Source: Opitutia bacterium UBA977 (GTDB taxonomy: Bacteria > Verrucomicrobiota > Verrucomicrobiia > Opitutales > Coraliomargaritaceae). From it: a DNA stretch of 32,765 nucleotides. This document shows positions 25,652 to 32,765 of this stretch, piece after piece. A program made the position numbers and the translations under genes. The number at the start of each line of letters is the position of its first letter. Within the stretch, counting starts at the first letter, position 1. A model generated the notes under the pieces. The model was not told the origin of the DNA. It made no database searches and worked only from the letters and a program-made list of their open reading frames with translations. The stretch spans positions 770-33,534 of the forward strand of contig DBBT01000129.1 in assembly GCA_002292345.1 (NCBI GenBank). The letters are read 5' to 3'.

Positions 25652-27319
25652 ATGTCAGACGCCAAAGATACGCCGACCGATTTTATCCGCCAAATGGTAG
25701 CTGCCGATGTGGCAGCTGGAAAACACGATGGACGTGTGCAAACACGCTTCCCGCCGGAGCCGAATGGTTATTTGCAGATTGGTCACGCCAAAGCGCTGTG
25801 TCTGAATTTCAGTATTGCTGAGGAATTCGGTGGTCAGTGCAACTTGCGCTTCGACGATACCAATCCTGAGAAGGAGAGCGACGAGTTCGTCCAAGCTATT
25901 CAGGAAGACATCGCATGGTTAGGCTTTAAATGGGCGAAGATTTGCTTCGCCAGTGATTATTTTGAGCAATTGTTTGAGTGGGCCATCAAGCTGATCGAGC
26001 AGGGACACGCGTATGTCGAGGAGCTTTCTTTTGACGAGATGCGTGACTACCGTGGCTCGATTACCCAGCCGGGCCGTGCTAGCCCTTTTCGCGAGCGTCC
26101 GATCGCAGAGAATATAGATCTCTTCAAACGCATGCGTGCGGGCGAGTTTGCCGATGGTGAGAAAGTACTGCGCGCCAAGATCGATATGACGCATCCGAAC
26201 ATGAATATGCGCGACCCAGTGATGTATCGTACTAAACGCATGCACCATCACCGTGTGGGCGACAAATGGTGCATCTATCCAAGCTATGATTTTACCCACG
26301 GCCAAAGTGATTCGCTTGAAAAGATCACACACTCGCTTTGCTCGTTGGAGTTCCAAGATCACCGTCCGCTCTATGATTGGTTTATCGAAAAGCTCGACAT
26401 TTTCCCATCTAAGCAGACCGAGTTCTCGCGTTTAAACATGACCTACACGGTGGTGAGTAAGCGCAAGCTGCGTGAGCTAGTTGAGGGTAACTTTGTAGAT
26501 GGCTGGGATGATCCGCGCATGCCGACACTCTCTGGGATGCGGCGCCGTGGTTATCCAGCGGCGGCGATTCGTAAATTTTGTGATACCGTCGGCATTACCA
26601 AGGTCAATTCGACCAGTGATGTAGCGCTGCTCGAACATGCGGTACGTGCCGAGCTCAACAGCACCTCGATCCGCCGCATGGCGGTATTCAATCCGCTCCA
26701 AATTGAGATTACCAATTGGCCAAAAGGTGAAGTGGTTGAAGTCGATGGGGTCAACAATCCCGAAGATGAATCGGCTGGCACACGTAAGATCCCATTTTCA
26801 GGACGCCTGTTCATCGAGCAGGATGACTTCAAGGAAGAGGCTAATCGCAAATTTTTTCGCCTTAAGAAGGGCGGCGAAGTACGTTTACGCAATAGTTACA
26901 TTATTAAGTGTGACGACGTCGAGAAAGACGCCGATGGCACGATTAGCAAACTGCTCTGCACGGTCGATCACGACACGCTTAATAAGCAACCTGAAGACCG
27001 CAAGGTGAAGGGCGTGATTCACTGGGTGAGCGCCGATCACGCGGTGAAGACGCCGATTCGCATGTTCGACCGCTTATTTACCGAAGAGCATCCAGAAGCG
27101 GATAAAGAGATTTCATTCACTAAGTATGTGAACCCAGAATCATCAACAGAAGTGACTGCGTTCTGTGAGCCGAGCTTGATGGAGATGACTGCGGGCGAGC
27201 AATGCCAGTTCGAGCGCATTGGTTATTTCTGTGTGGATAACAAGTTGTCGAAGCCAAGTGCGCCAGTGTTTAACCGTACGGTGGCCTTGCGTGATTCATG
27301 GGCGAAGGCGAAGCAGTAG
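25652..27319 (+). CDS. glnS: Glutamine--tRNA ligase
   Basis: GlnS charges tRNA-Gln directly with glutamine. From the ATG at 25652 it has 555 residues, the usual bacterial length. The class I signature is LQIGHAKALC (41-50, in PPEPNGYLQIGHAK), with the KMSKS equivalent VVSKRKL in MTYTVVSKRKLRELVE. The C-terminal half is the beta-barrel anticodon-binding domain, ending in FNRTVALRDSWAKAKQ. An in-frame upstream start at 25598 lacks similarity to the family. With GlnS present, the organism probably does not depend solely on the GatCAB transamidation route for Gln-tRNA. It sits directly after gltX, and a hairpin-containing gap separates it from trpS. Confidence 0.97.
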   Translation: MSDAKDTPTDFIRQMVAADVAAGKHDGRVQTRFPPEPNGYLQIGHAKALCLNFSIAEEFGGQCNLRFDDTNPEKESDEFVQAIQEDIAWLGFKWAKICFASDYFEQLFEWAIKLIEQGHAYVEELSFDEMRDYRGSITQPGRASPFRERPIAENIDLFKRMRAGEFADGEKVLRAKIDMTHPNMNMRDPVMYRTKRMHHHRVGDKWCIYPSYDFTHGQSDSLEKITHSLCSLEFQDHRPLYDWFIEKLDIFPSKQTEFSRLNMTYTVVSKRKLRELVEGNFVDGWDDPRMPTLSGMRRRGYPAAAIRKFCDTVGITKVNSTSDVALLEHAVRAELNSTSIRRMAVFNPLQIEITNWPKGEVVEVDGVNNPEDESAGTRKIPFSGRLFIEQDDFKEEANRKFFRLKKGGEVRLRNSYIIKCDDVEKDADGTISKLLCTVDHDTLNKQPEDRKVKGVIHWVSADHAVKTPIRMFDRLFTEEHPEADKEISFTKYVNPESSTEVTAFCEPSLMEMTAGEQCQFERIGYFCVDNKLSKPSAPVFNRTVALRDSWAKAKQ

Positions 27320-27332
27320 TCGCGAATCTTGG

Positions 27333-27359
27333 CAGTGACGGTGATTGGCACCGTCACTG
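27333..27359. other. Perfect 11-bp hairpin between glnS and trpS
   Basis: CAGTGACGGTG at 27333-27343 pairs perfectly with CACCGTCACTG at 27349-27359 around the loop ATTGG. It begins 14 bases after the glnS stop codon. It has no T-run (it is followed by AATCGATCC), so it may be a Rho-independent terminator without the usual tail, an mRNA-stabilising hairpin or an operator. Confidence 0.55.
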
Positions 27360-27445
27360 AATCGATCCTCAGCATACCGAACCCGAGTTGTTTGTAGAGA
27401 AGGAAGGTTGACACGGGCTGAGCAGTTGCCGTCAATCGGTGTTTA

Positions 27446-28504
27446 ATGAGCGAAGAAAAGCCAGTCATCCTTACATGTGCCCAACCGACTGGAGTCCTAA
27501 CTCTCGGCAACTATTTAGGAGCCGTTACAAATTGGGCGACCTTGCTTGACGCAAACACATGTTATTTTGGTGTGGTGGATATGCACGCGATTACGGTTAA
27601 GTATACGCCTGCTGAGTTGCGCAAGAATACCTTATCCTGCGTGGCGCAATACATCGCTTGTGGTCTCGATCCGGAGCGTTCGAATATTTTCATTCAGTCG
27701 CATATCATTGGGCATACTGAATTGGCATGGTTATTGAGCTGCATCACGCCGATTGGTGACTTACAGCGAATGACTCAGTTCAAGGAAAAGGCGGCGAAGC
27801 TCGGCTTTAAAGTTTCAGATAAAGAGACCTCGATTGCTAACGAAGGAGCGCGTCAAGGTGCGTCGCTGAATGCAGGCCTGTTAATGTATCCGGTGCTCAT
27901 GGCGGCCGATATTTTGCTTTATAATGCAGATTCAGTGCCGGTCGGTAGCGACCAAAAGCAGCACTTGGAGCTTTGCCGTGATTTGGCGCAGCGCTTTAAC
28001 CATACCTATTCAGAGACATTCACGATTCCGAAACCTTTTATTCCGAAGACGGGCGCACGCATCATGTCGCTGCAAGATCCAGAGCGCAAGATGTCGAAAA
28101 GTGATGAGAATCAAAATGCGACCCTCTATATTTTGGATAATCCAGATGTGCTGCGTAAGAAGATCATGAGTTCGGTGACAGATTCAGGTAATGAAATCGT
28201 GGCCCGTGATGATAAGCCCGGAGTAACGAATCTGCTGCAAATTCATTCTGCAATTAGTGGTCGTTCGACTGCCGATCTCGAAGCGTCTTTCATGGGTAAA
28301 GGCTACGGCGTCCTGAAACAGGAGGTGGCCGATGTGGTGGTCGCTGCCTTGGAACCGGTGCAGGCTCGTTATAACGAGCTAATTAAGGATAAAAGCTATT
28401 TGGAGTCAGTATTGAAAGCAGGAGCTGGCGAGGCGCAGAAGCGCGCTTACAAAACACTGGGCAAAGTCTATCGTAAGTCAGGTTTTGTGGAGCGTCCGCG
28501 ATAA
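27446..28504 (+). CDS. trpS: Tryptophan--tRNA ligase
   Basis: TrpS charges tRNA-Trp. The protein has 352 residues and begins MSEEKPVILTCAQPTGVLTLGNYLG, where TLGN (19-22) is the HIGH-motif counterpart. KMSKS is at 215-219 (ERKMSKSDENQ). VLMAADILLYNAD and VGSDQKQHLEL mark the tryptophan and ATP pocket. Between QFKEKAAKLG and LNAGLLMYPVLM there are roughly 17 more residues (about 121-138) than in the E. coli enzyme. The start ATG follows a leader without a Shine-Dalgarno sequence. The gene may be transcribed separately from glnS, since a hairpin and 126 bases lie between them. Confidence 0.96.
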   Translation: MSEEKPVILTCAQPTGVLTLGNYLGAVTNWATLLDANTCYFGVVDMHAITVKYTPAELRKNTLSCVAQYIACGLDPERSNIFIQSHIIGHTELAWLLSCITPIGDLQRMTQFKEKAAKLGFKVSDKETSIANEGARQGASLNAGLLMYPVLMAADILLYNADSVPVGSDQKQHLELCRDLAQRFNHTYSETFTIPKPFIPKTGARIMSLQDPERKMSKSDENQNATLYILDNPDVLRKKIMSSVTDSGNEIVARDDKPGVTNLLQIHSAISGRSTADLEASFMGKGYGVLKQEVADVVVAALEPVQARYNELIKDKSYLESVLKAGAGEAQKRAYKTLGKVYRKSGFVERPR

Positions 28505-28697
28505 GTCTTTGTTTAAGTGGTTGTCGGTTCATTTCTGATGGGGATTCCCTAATCCTGCAGTGATTCAATATATGCTGTTTTTCCCCAACAATGAGGAAGT
28601 TGGAAATTCATTTGAGCGTATATTGTGGTAGAAAAGAAGGTTGATCGCGTGGCTAGAGTCGCTTTGATCTAATATTTAATCTATTCACGCTGAAAGC

Positions 28698-29891
28698 ATG
28701 CAACCGGACGACGAAGCCCCACTCACTCTTTCGAAATGGCCCTTTTATTTAGGGGACGCGCTGCTTGTGGTGACCGCGCTAGCAATTGCCATTTTAGGCA
28801 AATGGCAGCTCACCGATATGCAGGTCATTTCTTGTGTGATTGCGGTGGCCTTGGGAGCCGTGATTTTCGGGCTACCCTATGTGGTCGAGTATTCGATGCG
28901 AGTCCGCGAAGAGAAAGACGACAGGGCATCGGAGCTCCGCCTACTAAAAAAGCATTGGCCGAAGGCCGAAGCCGGGTTGCTGCAATGCCACGAACGACTC
29001 AATAAATTGGAGTCCGGCTCTGGTTCGGTGGATCAGCGTTGTGAACTCTTGGCGTCTGCCGTCGATCAAAAGTTGAATCAAGCGTCGCAGGCCTCGGCTA
29101 CACTTTCTCAACAAGTTGCAGCGATTGAATCGCGTCTGCTCGTTTTGGAAGAAAGTGCTCAGGCTGCGATTGAAGCGGCCGCGGCAGTTGCTGAAGCGCC
29201 GGCGCCCGCACGAGCGCCGCGATCGCGACGCAGCAAGGCGGATTCTGGGCTATTGCAACGTGCGATTGAGGAAAAGCAGGATTCAGCTTCGTCGGCAGTG
29301 AGCCGCATTATCGATTCGAAGAGCAAATTAGCAAAGTCTGGGCCCGAGTTGACTGAAACGACAGAGATGCCAGAGGAACCGATTCCTCAAGTGGCCGCGC
29401 CAAAAGAGTCAGTACTTGAAGTCACAGAGACCCAAGAGCTGGCGGTTGAACACGATCCGATTGATGCGTCTGAGGCGATTGAGGAGGTGCCTAAAGAGAG
29501 CGAATTTCCAATCGGAGCGGATTTGATTAAAAATGATGAGTTGCAGGAGACAGAAGCGTCAGAGGCAGATGCGCCAGTTGATTTGTTTGGCGAGGTCGAG
29601 CCCGCGGCTATTCGTCAGCCTCGTACGAAGGCAAACGACGCAGTTTTCACCGCGAGTATTTTGATTGGCATCGGCAATAAGCCCTTTCTGCGTGGCAGTG
29701 CTGGTGGCCTGAGTTGGCAGATCGGTTTGCCGATGGACTTTGAGGAGATCGGTAAGTGGCGCTGGGTGGCTCCGGCGGATTTGGCTGGCCCAGTTGAACT
29801 TCAAATCTATCGCAATGATGAAGATCCGGATCGTAACGGGCGTCATACTTTAGATCCTGGGCAGAAACTGGAAGTGACCCCTATTTTTTAA
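28698..29891 (+). CDS. Two-TM coiled-coil protein with C-terminal beta-rich domain (unknown function)
   Basis: I do not recognise this 397-residue protein as a named family. Two hydrophobic segments (about 18-34 and 42-63) anchor it in the membrane. Next come a charged helical region with coiled-coil character (about 65-165, much Glu, Gln, Ala and Leu) and a patch rich in Ala, Pro and Arg (about 164-180). A long acidic, Glu- and Ser-rich disordered linker runs to about 310. The last 87 residues form a compact, aromatic domain (KPFLRGSAGGLSWQIG, then IGKWRW and ELQIYRNDEDPD) that resembles immunoglobulin- or starch-binding-like beta-sandwich domains. That resemblance is only my reading. It precedes the PAS kinase by 77 bases on the same strand and could be co-transcribed with it. 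Confidence 0.7.
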   Translation: MQPDDEAPLTLSKWPFYLGDALLVVTALAIAILGKWQLTDMQVISCVIAVALGAVIFGLPYVVEYSMRVREEKDDRASELRLLKKHWPKAEAGLLQCHERLNKLESGSGSVDQRCELLASAVDQKLNQASQASATLSQQVAAIESRLLVLEESAQAAIEAAAAVAEAPAPARAPRSRRSKADSGLLQRAIEEKQDSASSAVSRIIDSKSKLAKSGPELTETTEMPEEPIPQVAAPKESVLEVTETQELAVEHDPIDASEAIEEVPKESEFPIGADLIKNDELQETEASEADAPVDLFGEVEPAAIRQPRTKANDAVFTASILIGIGNKPFLRGSAGGLSWQIGLPMDFEEIGKWRWVAPADLAGPVELQIYRNDEDPDRNGRHTLDPGQKLEVTPIF

Positions 29892-29968
29892 TTTATGATC
29901 GATTCCATTAAATATGCCATTGCCAGCTGCAAGTCCCTCAGGCACAAAAGCATCTAACTTTTTATTTC

Positions 29969-31495
29969 ATGAGCGATTCTAACTTTACGATGCCTATATC
30001 ATTTGAAGCTCTTGTAGGTGCGTCACCTGATGCGGTCGTGGTTCATAATTTGGAAAATCAGGTGCTTTATTGGAATCAAGCAGCGGAAGCCCTGTATGGA
30101 TGGTCAGTTGATGAAATTAAAGGCCGTCCAGTGGCGCGTATTTTTTATCTGGTGTCCAGTGAGCGCGAAGAGGCGGTTCACGAACTGCGGGATAAAGGCT
30201 GCTGGTCTGGTGAGTTGCGTCAGATCGATCGCAATGGCGATGAGTATTATATTCAATCTCGGCAACAGCTTTTTCGTGATGATGCGGGGGAGCCAGTCGC
30301 TGTGGTTTGTTATAATACCAATGTCACTGAGTTGAAGAAGCAAGAAGACGCCGACGAGCGTGCGCACCATGTGCGCTCATCTAGTATTTTGGCAGGCGGG
30401 GTCGCGCATGAGTTGAATAATGCGCTCGCTCCAATTATGCTTTCCGCTGCGATGCTGAAGCGTTCCCTTGAAGATGAAAAGTCGCGTAACATGGTATCGA
30501 TGATTGAAAAATGTGCGAATAAGGGAGCCGTTTTGATTGCCGATCTGTTGTCGTTCGAACGCGGCAAGGGGGGTGGGCATGATATTATCCGCAAGGCCCA
30601 GATTGAGCGTTCGTTGAAGCGTTTGGGCGAGCAGGTGATTCCGTCGGAAGTCAGTTTGAAAATTAATGTGGTCGAAGATCTGTGGGAGTGCCGTGGTGAA
30701 ATGGCTGAAATTTCAGAAGTTTTCCAGCATGCGATGCAAAATGCCTGCGAGGCGATGCCCGAGGGCGGAGCGCTTGAGGTCAAAGTGGGTAATCGCTTGT
30801 TCGATGCAAATTTTGAAAATCTAGCACCTGAGGCGAAGGCCGGTGCTTATGTCACTTTTGTCTTTACGGATAACGGCCATGGGATCGAAGAGCGTTTGAT
30901 TAAGCGCGTAGCCGAGCCGTTCTTTACCACCAAAGAGCCGAAGCAAGGTTACGGCTTTGGATTGGCGAACTCTCAAGCGATCGTAAAGGGCCATAAAGGA
31001 TTCATGGTCTTGGAGAGTGAACATGGTCTTGGCACGACATTGAGCATTTTCCTTCCGGCTGAGATTGGGGTAGAGAAGGTTACTGGTTCCGCACCTGCGT
31101 TCGTTTCCAGAAAAGAGGGTAACGGTATGCTGGTCCTTGTCGCTGATGATGAATTCTTTATTCGTGAAACGATTAAGAAGACTCTTGAAGACCGAGGCTA
31201 CGACGTGATTACCGTTCAAGATGGCACCGAAGCCTTGGCTGTTTACGCTAGTCGCATCAATGATATCGACATGGTGGTTACCAATGTCGAGATGCCATTT
31301 ATGGATGGCCCCTCATTGTGCCGTGCGTTGCTGAAGCTGAATCCGGAAGTGAAGGTTCTTGTTTCCAGCGGCCATAAACAGCGGGAGAAAATTCAACAGA
31401 TTAAATCCTGTGGTGTGGAGCACTTCCTAGCGAAGCCATATACTGCTGATAATTTGGCAGACCGCGTGCATACGATCCTCAATGCTGACGCGTAG
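29969..31495 (+). CDS. Hybrid sensor histidine kinase: PAS, HisKA, HATPase and degenerate receiver
   Basis: This 508-residue cytoplasmic protein has a PAS domain (about 10-125), a dimerisation/phospho-acceptor helix with His147 in LAGGVAHELNNALAPI, and an HATPase domain. The HATPase has an N-box at N258 (MQNACEAMPEGG), a G1 box DNGHGIEE (301-308) and a G2 box GYGFGLANS (327-335). A C-terminal receiver domain covers about 387-508. In the receiver the acid pair D393/D394, Ser466/467 and Lys489 are present, but the phospho-acceptor Asp is Asn439 in VVTNVEMPFMDG (AAT codon at 31283-31285). The receiver therefore should not be phosphorylated in the usual way. No membrane segment is seen, so the signal is probably cytoplasmic. 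The output partner is not identified. Confidence 0.92.
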   Translation: MSDSNFTMPISFEALVGASPDAVVVHNLENQVLYWNQAAEALYGWSVDEIKGRPVARIFYLVSSEREEAVHELRDKGCWSGELRQIDRNGDEYYIQSRQQLFRDDAGEPVAVVCYNTNVTELKKQEDADERAHHVRSSSILAGGVAHELNNALAPIMLSAAMLKRSLEDEKSRNMVSMIEKCANKGAVLIADLLSFERGKGGGHDIIRKAQIERSLKRLGEQVIPSEVSLKINVVEDLWECRGEMAEISEVFQHAMQNACEAMPEGGALEVKVGNRLFDANFENLAPEAKAGAYVTFVFTDNGHGIEERLIKRVAEPFFTTKEPKQGYGFGLANSQAIVKGHKGFMVLESEHGLGTTLSIFLPAEIGVEKVTGSAPAFVSRKEGNGMLVLVADDEFFIRETIKKTLEDRGYDVITVQDGTEALAVYASRINDIDMVVTNVEMPFMDGPSLCRALLKLNPEVKVLVSSGHKQREKIQQIKSCGVEHFLAKPYTADNLADRVHTILNADA

Positions 31496-31630
31496 AGTGA
31501 GTCGACGTCGGTTGCCGCCTTCACTGCAAAAGAGTAGAAGGCATCGGTAAAGTCATTTCAATCATTACGTATATACTTTTTTCTCTCAGTGAATGTGTGT
31601 CTTTCTGATTCTGGGATGAATCGACACCAA

Positions 31631-31656
31631 AAAGCCCCGTTCGAAAACGAGGCTTT
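31631..31656 (-). terminator. Second (duplicated) copy of the tRNA-Leu terminator
   Basis: This is the same hairpin as at 31778-31803 (minus strand AAAGCCTCGTT, loop TTCG, AACGGGGCTTT, then a T-run), carried by the left copy of the 67-bp repeat. On the plus strand it may also help to end transcription from the kinase gene, though without a strong plus-strand T-run. Confidence 0.8.
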
Positions 31657-31777
31657 AAAGAATACCCAGACCGGGGGTCGTTCCGAGGCCTTGAGGCCGA
31701 CAAAACCGGTCGCGTAGCGGACCGGACCACCGCAGGTGAAGACCCCCGCGAAGTCATTACGGATGAATCGACACCAA

Positions 31778-31803
31778 AAAGCCCCGTTCGAAAACGAGGC
31801 TTT
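31778..31803 (-). terminator. Intrinsic terminator of tRNA-Leu
   Basis: On the minus strand AAAGCCTCGTT pairs with AACGGGGCTTT over 11 bp with one G-U pair, around a TTCG tetraloop, and is followed by TT before GGTG. It begins 6 bases after the end of the tRNA gene, the expected place for a tRNA transcript terminator. Confidence 0.9.
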
Positions 31804-31809
31804 AAAGAA

Positions 31810-31891
<82 letters not shown>

Positions 31892-31909
31892 TTATTTAGA
31901 GAATGGGGC

Positions 31910-31938
31910 TTTTATGGCGGTGATTTTTCGTAATGCAA
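31910..31938 (-). promoter_or_regulatory. Possible promoter of tRNA-Leu
   Basis: On the minus strand TTGCAT (31938-31933) and ATAAAA (31915-31910) are separated by 17 bases and lie 18 bases before the tRNA 5' end. The spacing suits a sigma-70 promoter, but the -10 is only a partial match. Confidence 0.35.
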
Positions 31939-32034
31939 GCTCTGGATTGTGAATTTAATTAACAGAATAACCATCGAGTCGTTGTTAACCATTTATGACC
32001 TGTCATTAATTTAATCAATTAGCATAAGCATGAT

Positions 32035-32361
32035 ATGAATATACCATTTATTGAGGACGATCGAGAGTTGCGTGAGATAGGCGTGGCTCAGTTGGAGCAG
32101 CACAATACCGTTTATCCTGCTTCTAATCTTGTCGATGCTCGTGCGATTATGGATAATCCTGCGATGCGAGTGCATTTGGTGGCGGCTGACCATCGGCTAG
32201 CAGATGGACAGGGAATTGAATTCGTGATCGAGATGAAGGCACTTTTTTGTGAGGCAGTTATTGAGACCCCGTGTGATGTGGTAGAAGAGGTCAAGGCTCC
32301 GATTCCAGAGCTAGTCGGGGCAGTGGTGCCGAAGCGTAAGAAGTGGTTCGGCTTTTTCTAA
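32035..32361 (+). CDS. Small truncated receiver-like protein
   Basis: This 108-residue protein reads as the first part of a response-regulator receiver domain. The acidic turn IPFIEDDRELREIG carries D8/D9, helix 1 leads to NTVYPASNLVDARAIMDNP, and VHLVAADHRLADGQGIEF carries a candidate phospho-acceptor D52. A possible fourth strand CEAVIETP follows. The normal last part with the conserved lysine is missing, and the protein ends in a short hinge and a basic aromatic tail PKRKKWFGFF. Full receivers are about 120 residues and need beta5-alpha5 for output. The ATG is at 32035, and the leader has no Shine-Dalgarno sequence. It could be a real small signalling protein or a gene remnant; the family assignment is my inference. 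Confidence 0.6.
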   Translation: MNIPFIEDDRELREIGVAQLEQHNTVYPASNLVDARAIMDNPAMRVHLVAADHRLADGQGIEFVIEMKALFCEAVIETPCDVVEEVKAPIPELVGAVVPKRKKWFGFF

Positions 32362-32460
32362 CAGTATACGACCTGAAGAATGGCAGATAAGGGTAGCTTT
32401 TTTGACTGGTAGTTCATCAGTGCTTGAGGTCGCGTGTATTTTTAAGTCAGCTAAGTGATT

Positions 32461-32765
32461 ATGAGTATACGCATTGAAGATGATTTTGAAGACGTTCTAA
32501 TGAAAGCTGCCACTGGGCTGGGCCTCGGTAAGCAGGCACTTGCGCAGAAGGCTGGCCTACCTGTGGCAGCTGTTGCGGCATTGCTGAATGCTGAATTAGA
32601 TGAAGCCAGCTTGCGTGCTGTCGCTCCAGTGCTTGCCTTAGATGCTGACGCACTGGTTTCGATGGCAAATCGCGCGTGGCAACCTGAACTAATCAAACTG
32701 GAAGGGCTGCGTTGCTATAACACACCCTTTCCTGTGACTGGCTACGAAGCGATGACGGTGAATAG
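32461..32765 (+). CDS. Probable HTH / metallo-beta-lactamase-fold protein, N-terminal part (partial)
   Basis: An open frame from ATG 32461 runs off the window and gives about 101 residues. The first 65 residues look like a compact helical XRE-type DNA-binding domain (LGLGKQALAQKAGLPVAAV, then LNAELDEASLRAVAPVLAL). The following LRCYNTPFPVTGYEAMTVN resembles the first strands of metallo-beta-lactamase-fold hydrolases, where a zinc HxHxDH motif would come later. That motif lies beyond the window edge, so the hydrolase assignment is tentative. It starts 99 bases after the receiver-like gene on the same strand. Confidence 0.5.
   Translation, partial: MSIRIEDDFEDVLMKAATGLGLGKQALAQKAGLPVAAVAALLNAELDEASLRAVAPVLALDADALVSMANRAWQPELIKLEGLRCYNTPFPVTGYEAMTVN

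Noticed and set aside
28505..28697. Gap between trpS and the two-TM protein searched for a promoter or terminator
   Set aside because: TTGATC and TAATAT are present but 23 bases apart, too far for a normal promoter, and no hairpin with a T-run is visible.

Overview
The window reads as a chromosomal segment of a free-living Gram-negative bacterium. The protein set and style suggest Verrucomicrobiota, probably class Opitutae (Puniceicoccales/Coraliomargarita-like). The pointers are a separate nuoC and nuoD in a complete nuo operon, a short NuoG, paired PilT-type ATPases, a GT-C/TMTC-like membrane protein, and start codons that almost all lack a Shine-Dalgarno sequence. This placement is an inference from protein resemblance; no database was searched.

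Region 1 (1-12758, + strand) is the respiratory complex I operon nuoC(partial)-D-E-F-G-H-I-J-K-L-M-N with short or overlapping junctions. The order is canonical and no foreign genes are inserted. Together the genes encode the NADH dehydrogenase module (E, F, G), the connecting module (C, D, I) and the proton-pumping membrane arm (H, J-N). It ends at a 320-bp non-coding stretch packed with palindromic, REP/BIME-like repeats and closed by a bidirectional terminator.

Region 2 (13079-16661, - strand) carries metY (O-acetylhomoserine sulfhydrylase), a polytopic GT-C-like membrane protein and a DUF192 lipoprotein. A divergent M24 aminopeptidase (16735-17880, +) follows. Region 3 (18096-21482, -) carries two type IV pilus retraction-type ATPases in tandem and a rhodanese/DUF2892 membrane protein. 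Region 4 (21591-28504, +) is housekeeping: purH with a strong terminator, an M48 lipoprotein peptidase, and three class I aminoacyl-tRNA synthetases, gltX, glnS and trpS.

Region 5 (28698-32765) is more lineage-specific. It holds a two-TM, coiled-coil, acidic protein with a C-terminal beta-rich domain, and a PAS hybrid histidine kinase whose receiver domain has Asn in place of the phospho-accepting Asp. Next are tRNA-Leu(CAA) on the minus strand, whose 3' end and terminator are duplicated 147 bp downstream, a small truncated receiver-like protein that retains the Asp, and the start of a probable HTH/metallo-beta-lactamase-fold protein cut by the window edge.

I see no CRISPR array, prophage, transposase, rRNA or recognisable defence system. 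The most interesting signals are the degenerate and truncated receiver pair around the kinase, the tRNA-Leu 3'-end duplication, the REP-like mosaic after nuoN, and the nearly SD-less translation initiation with one conspicuous exception at nuoN.
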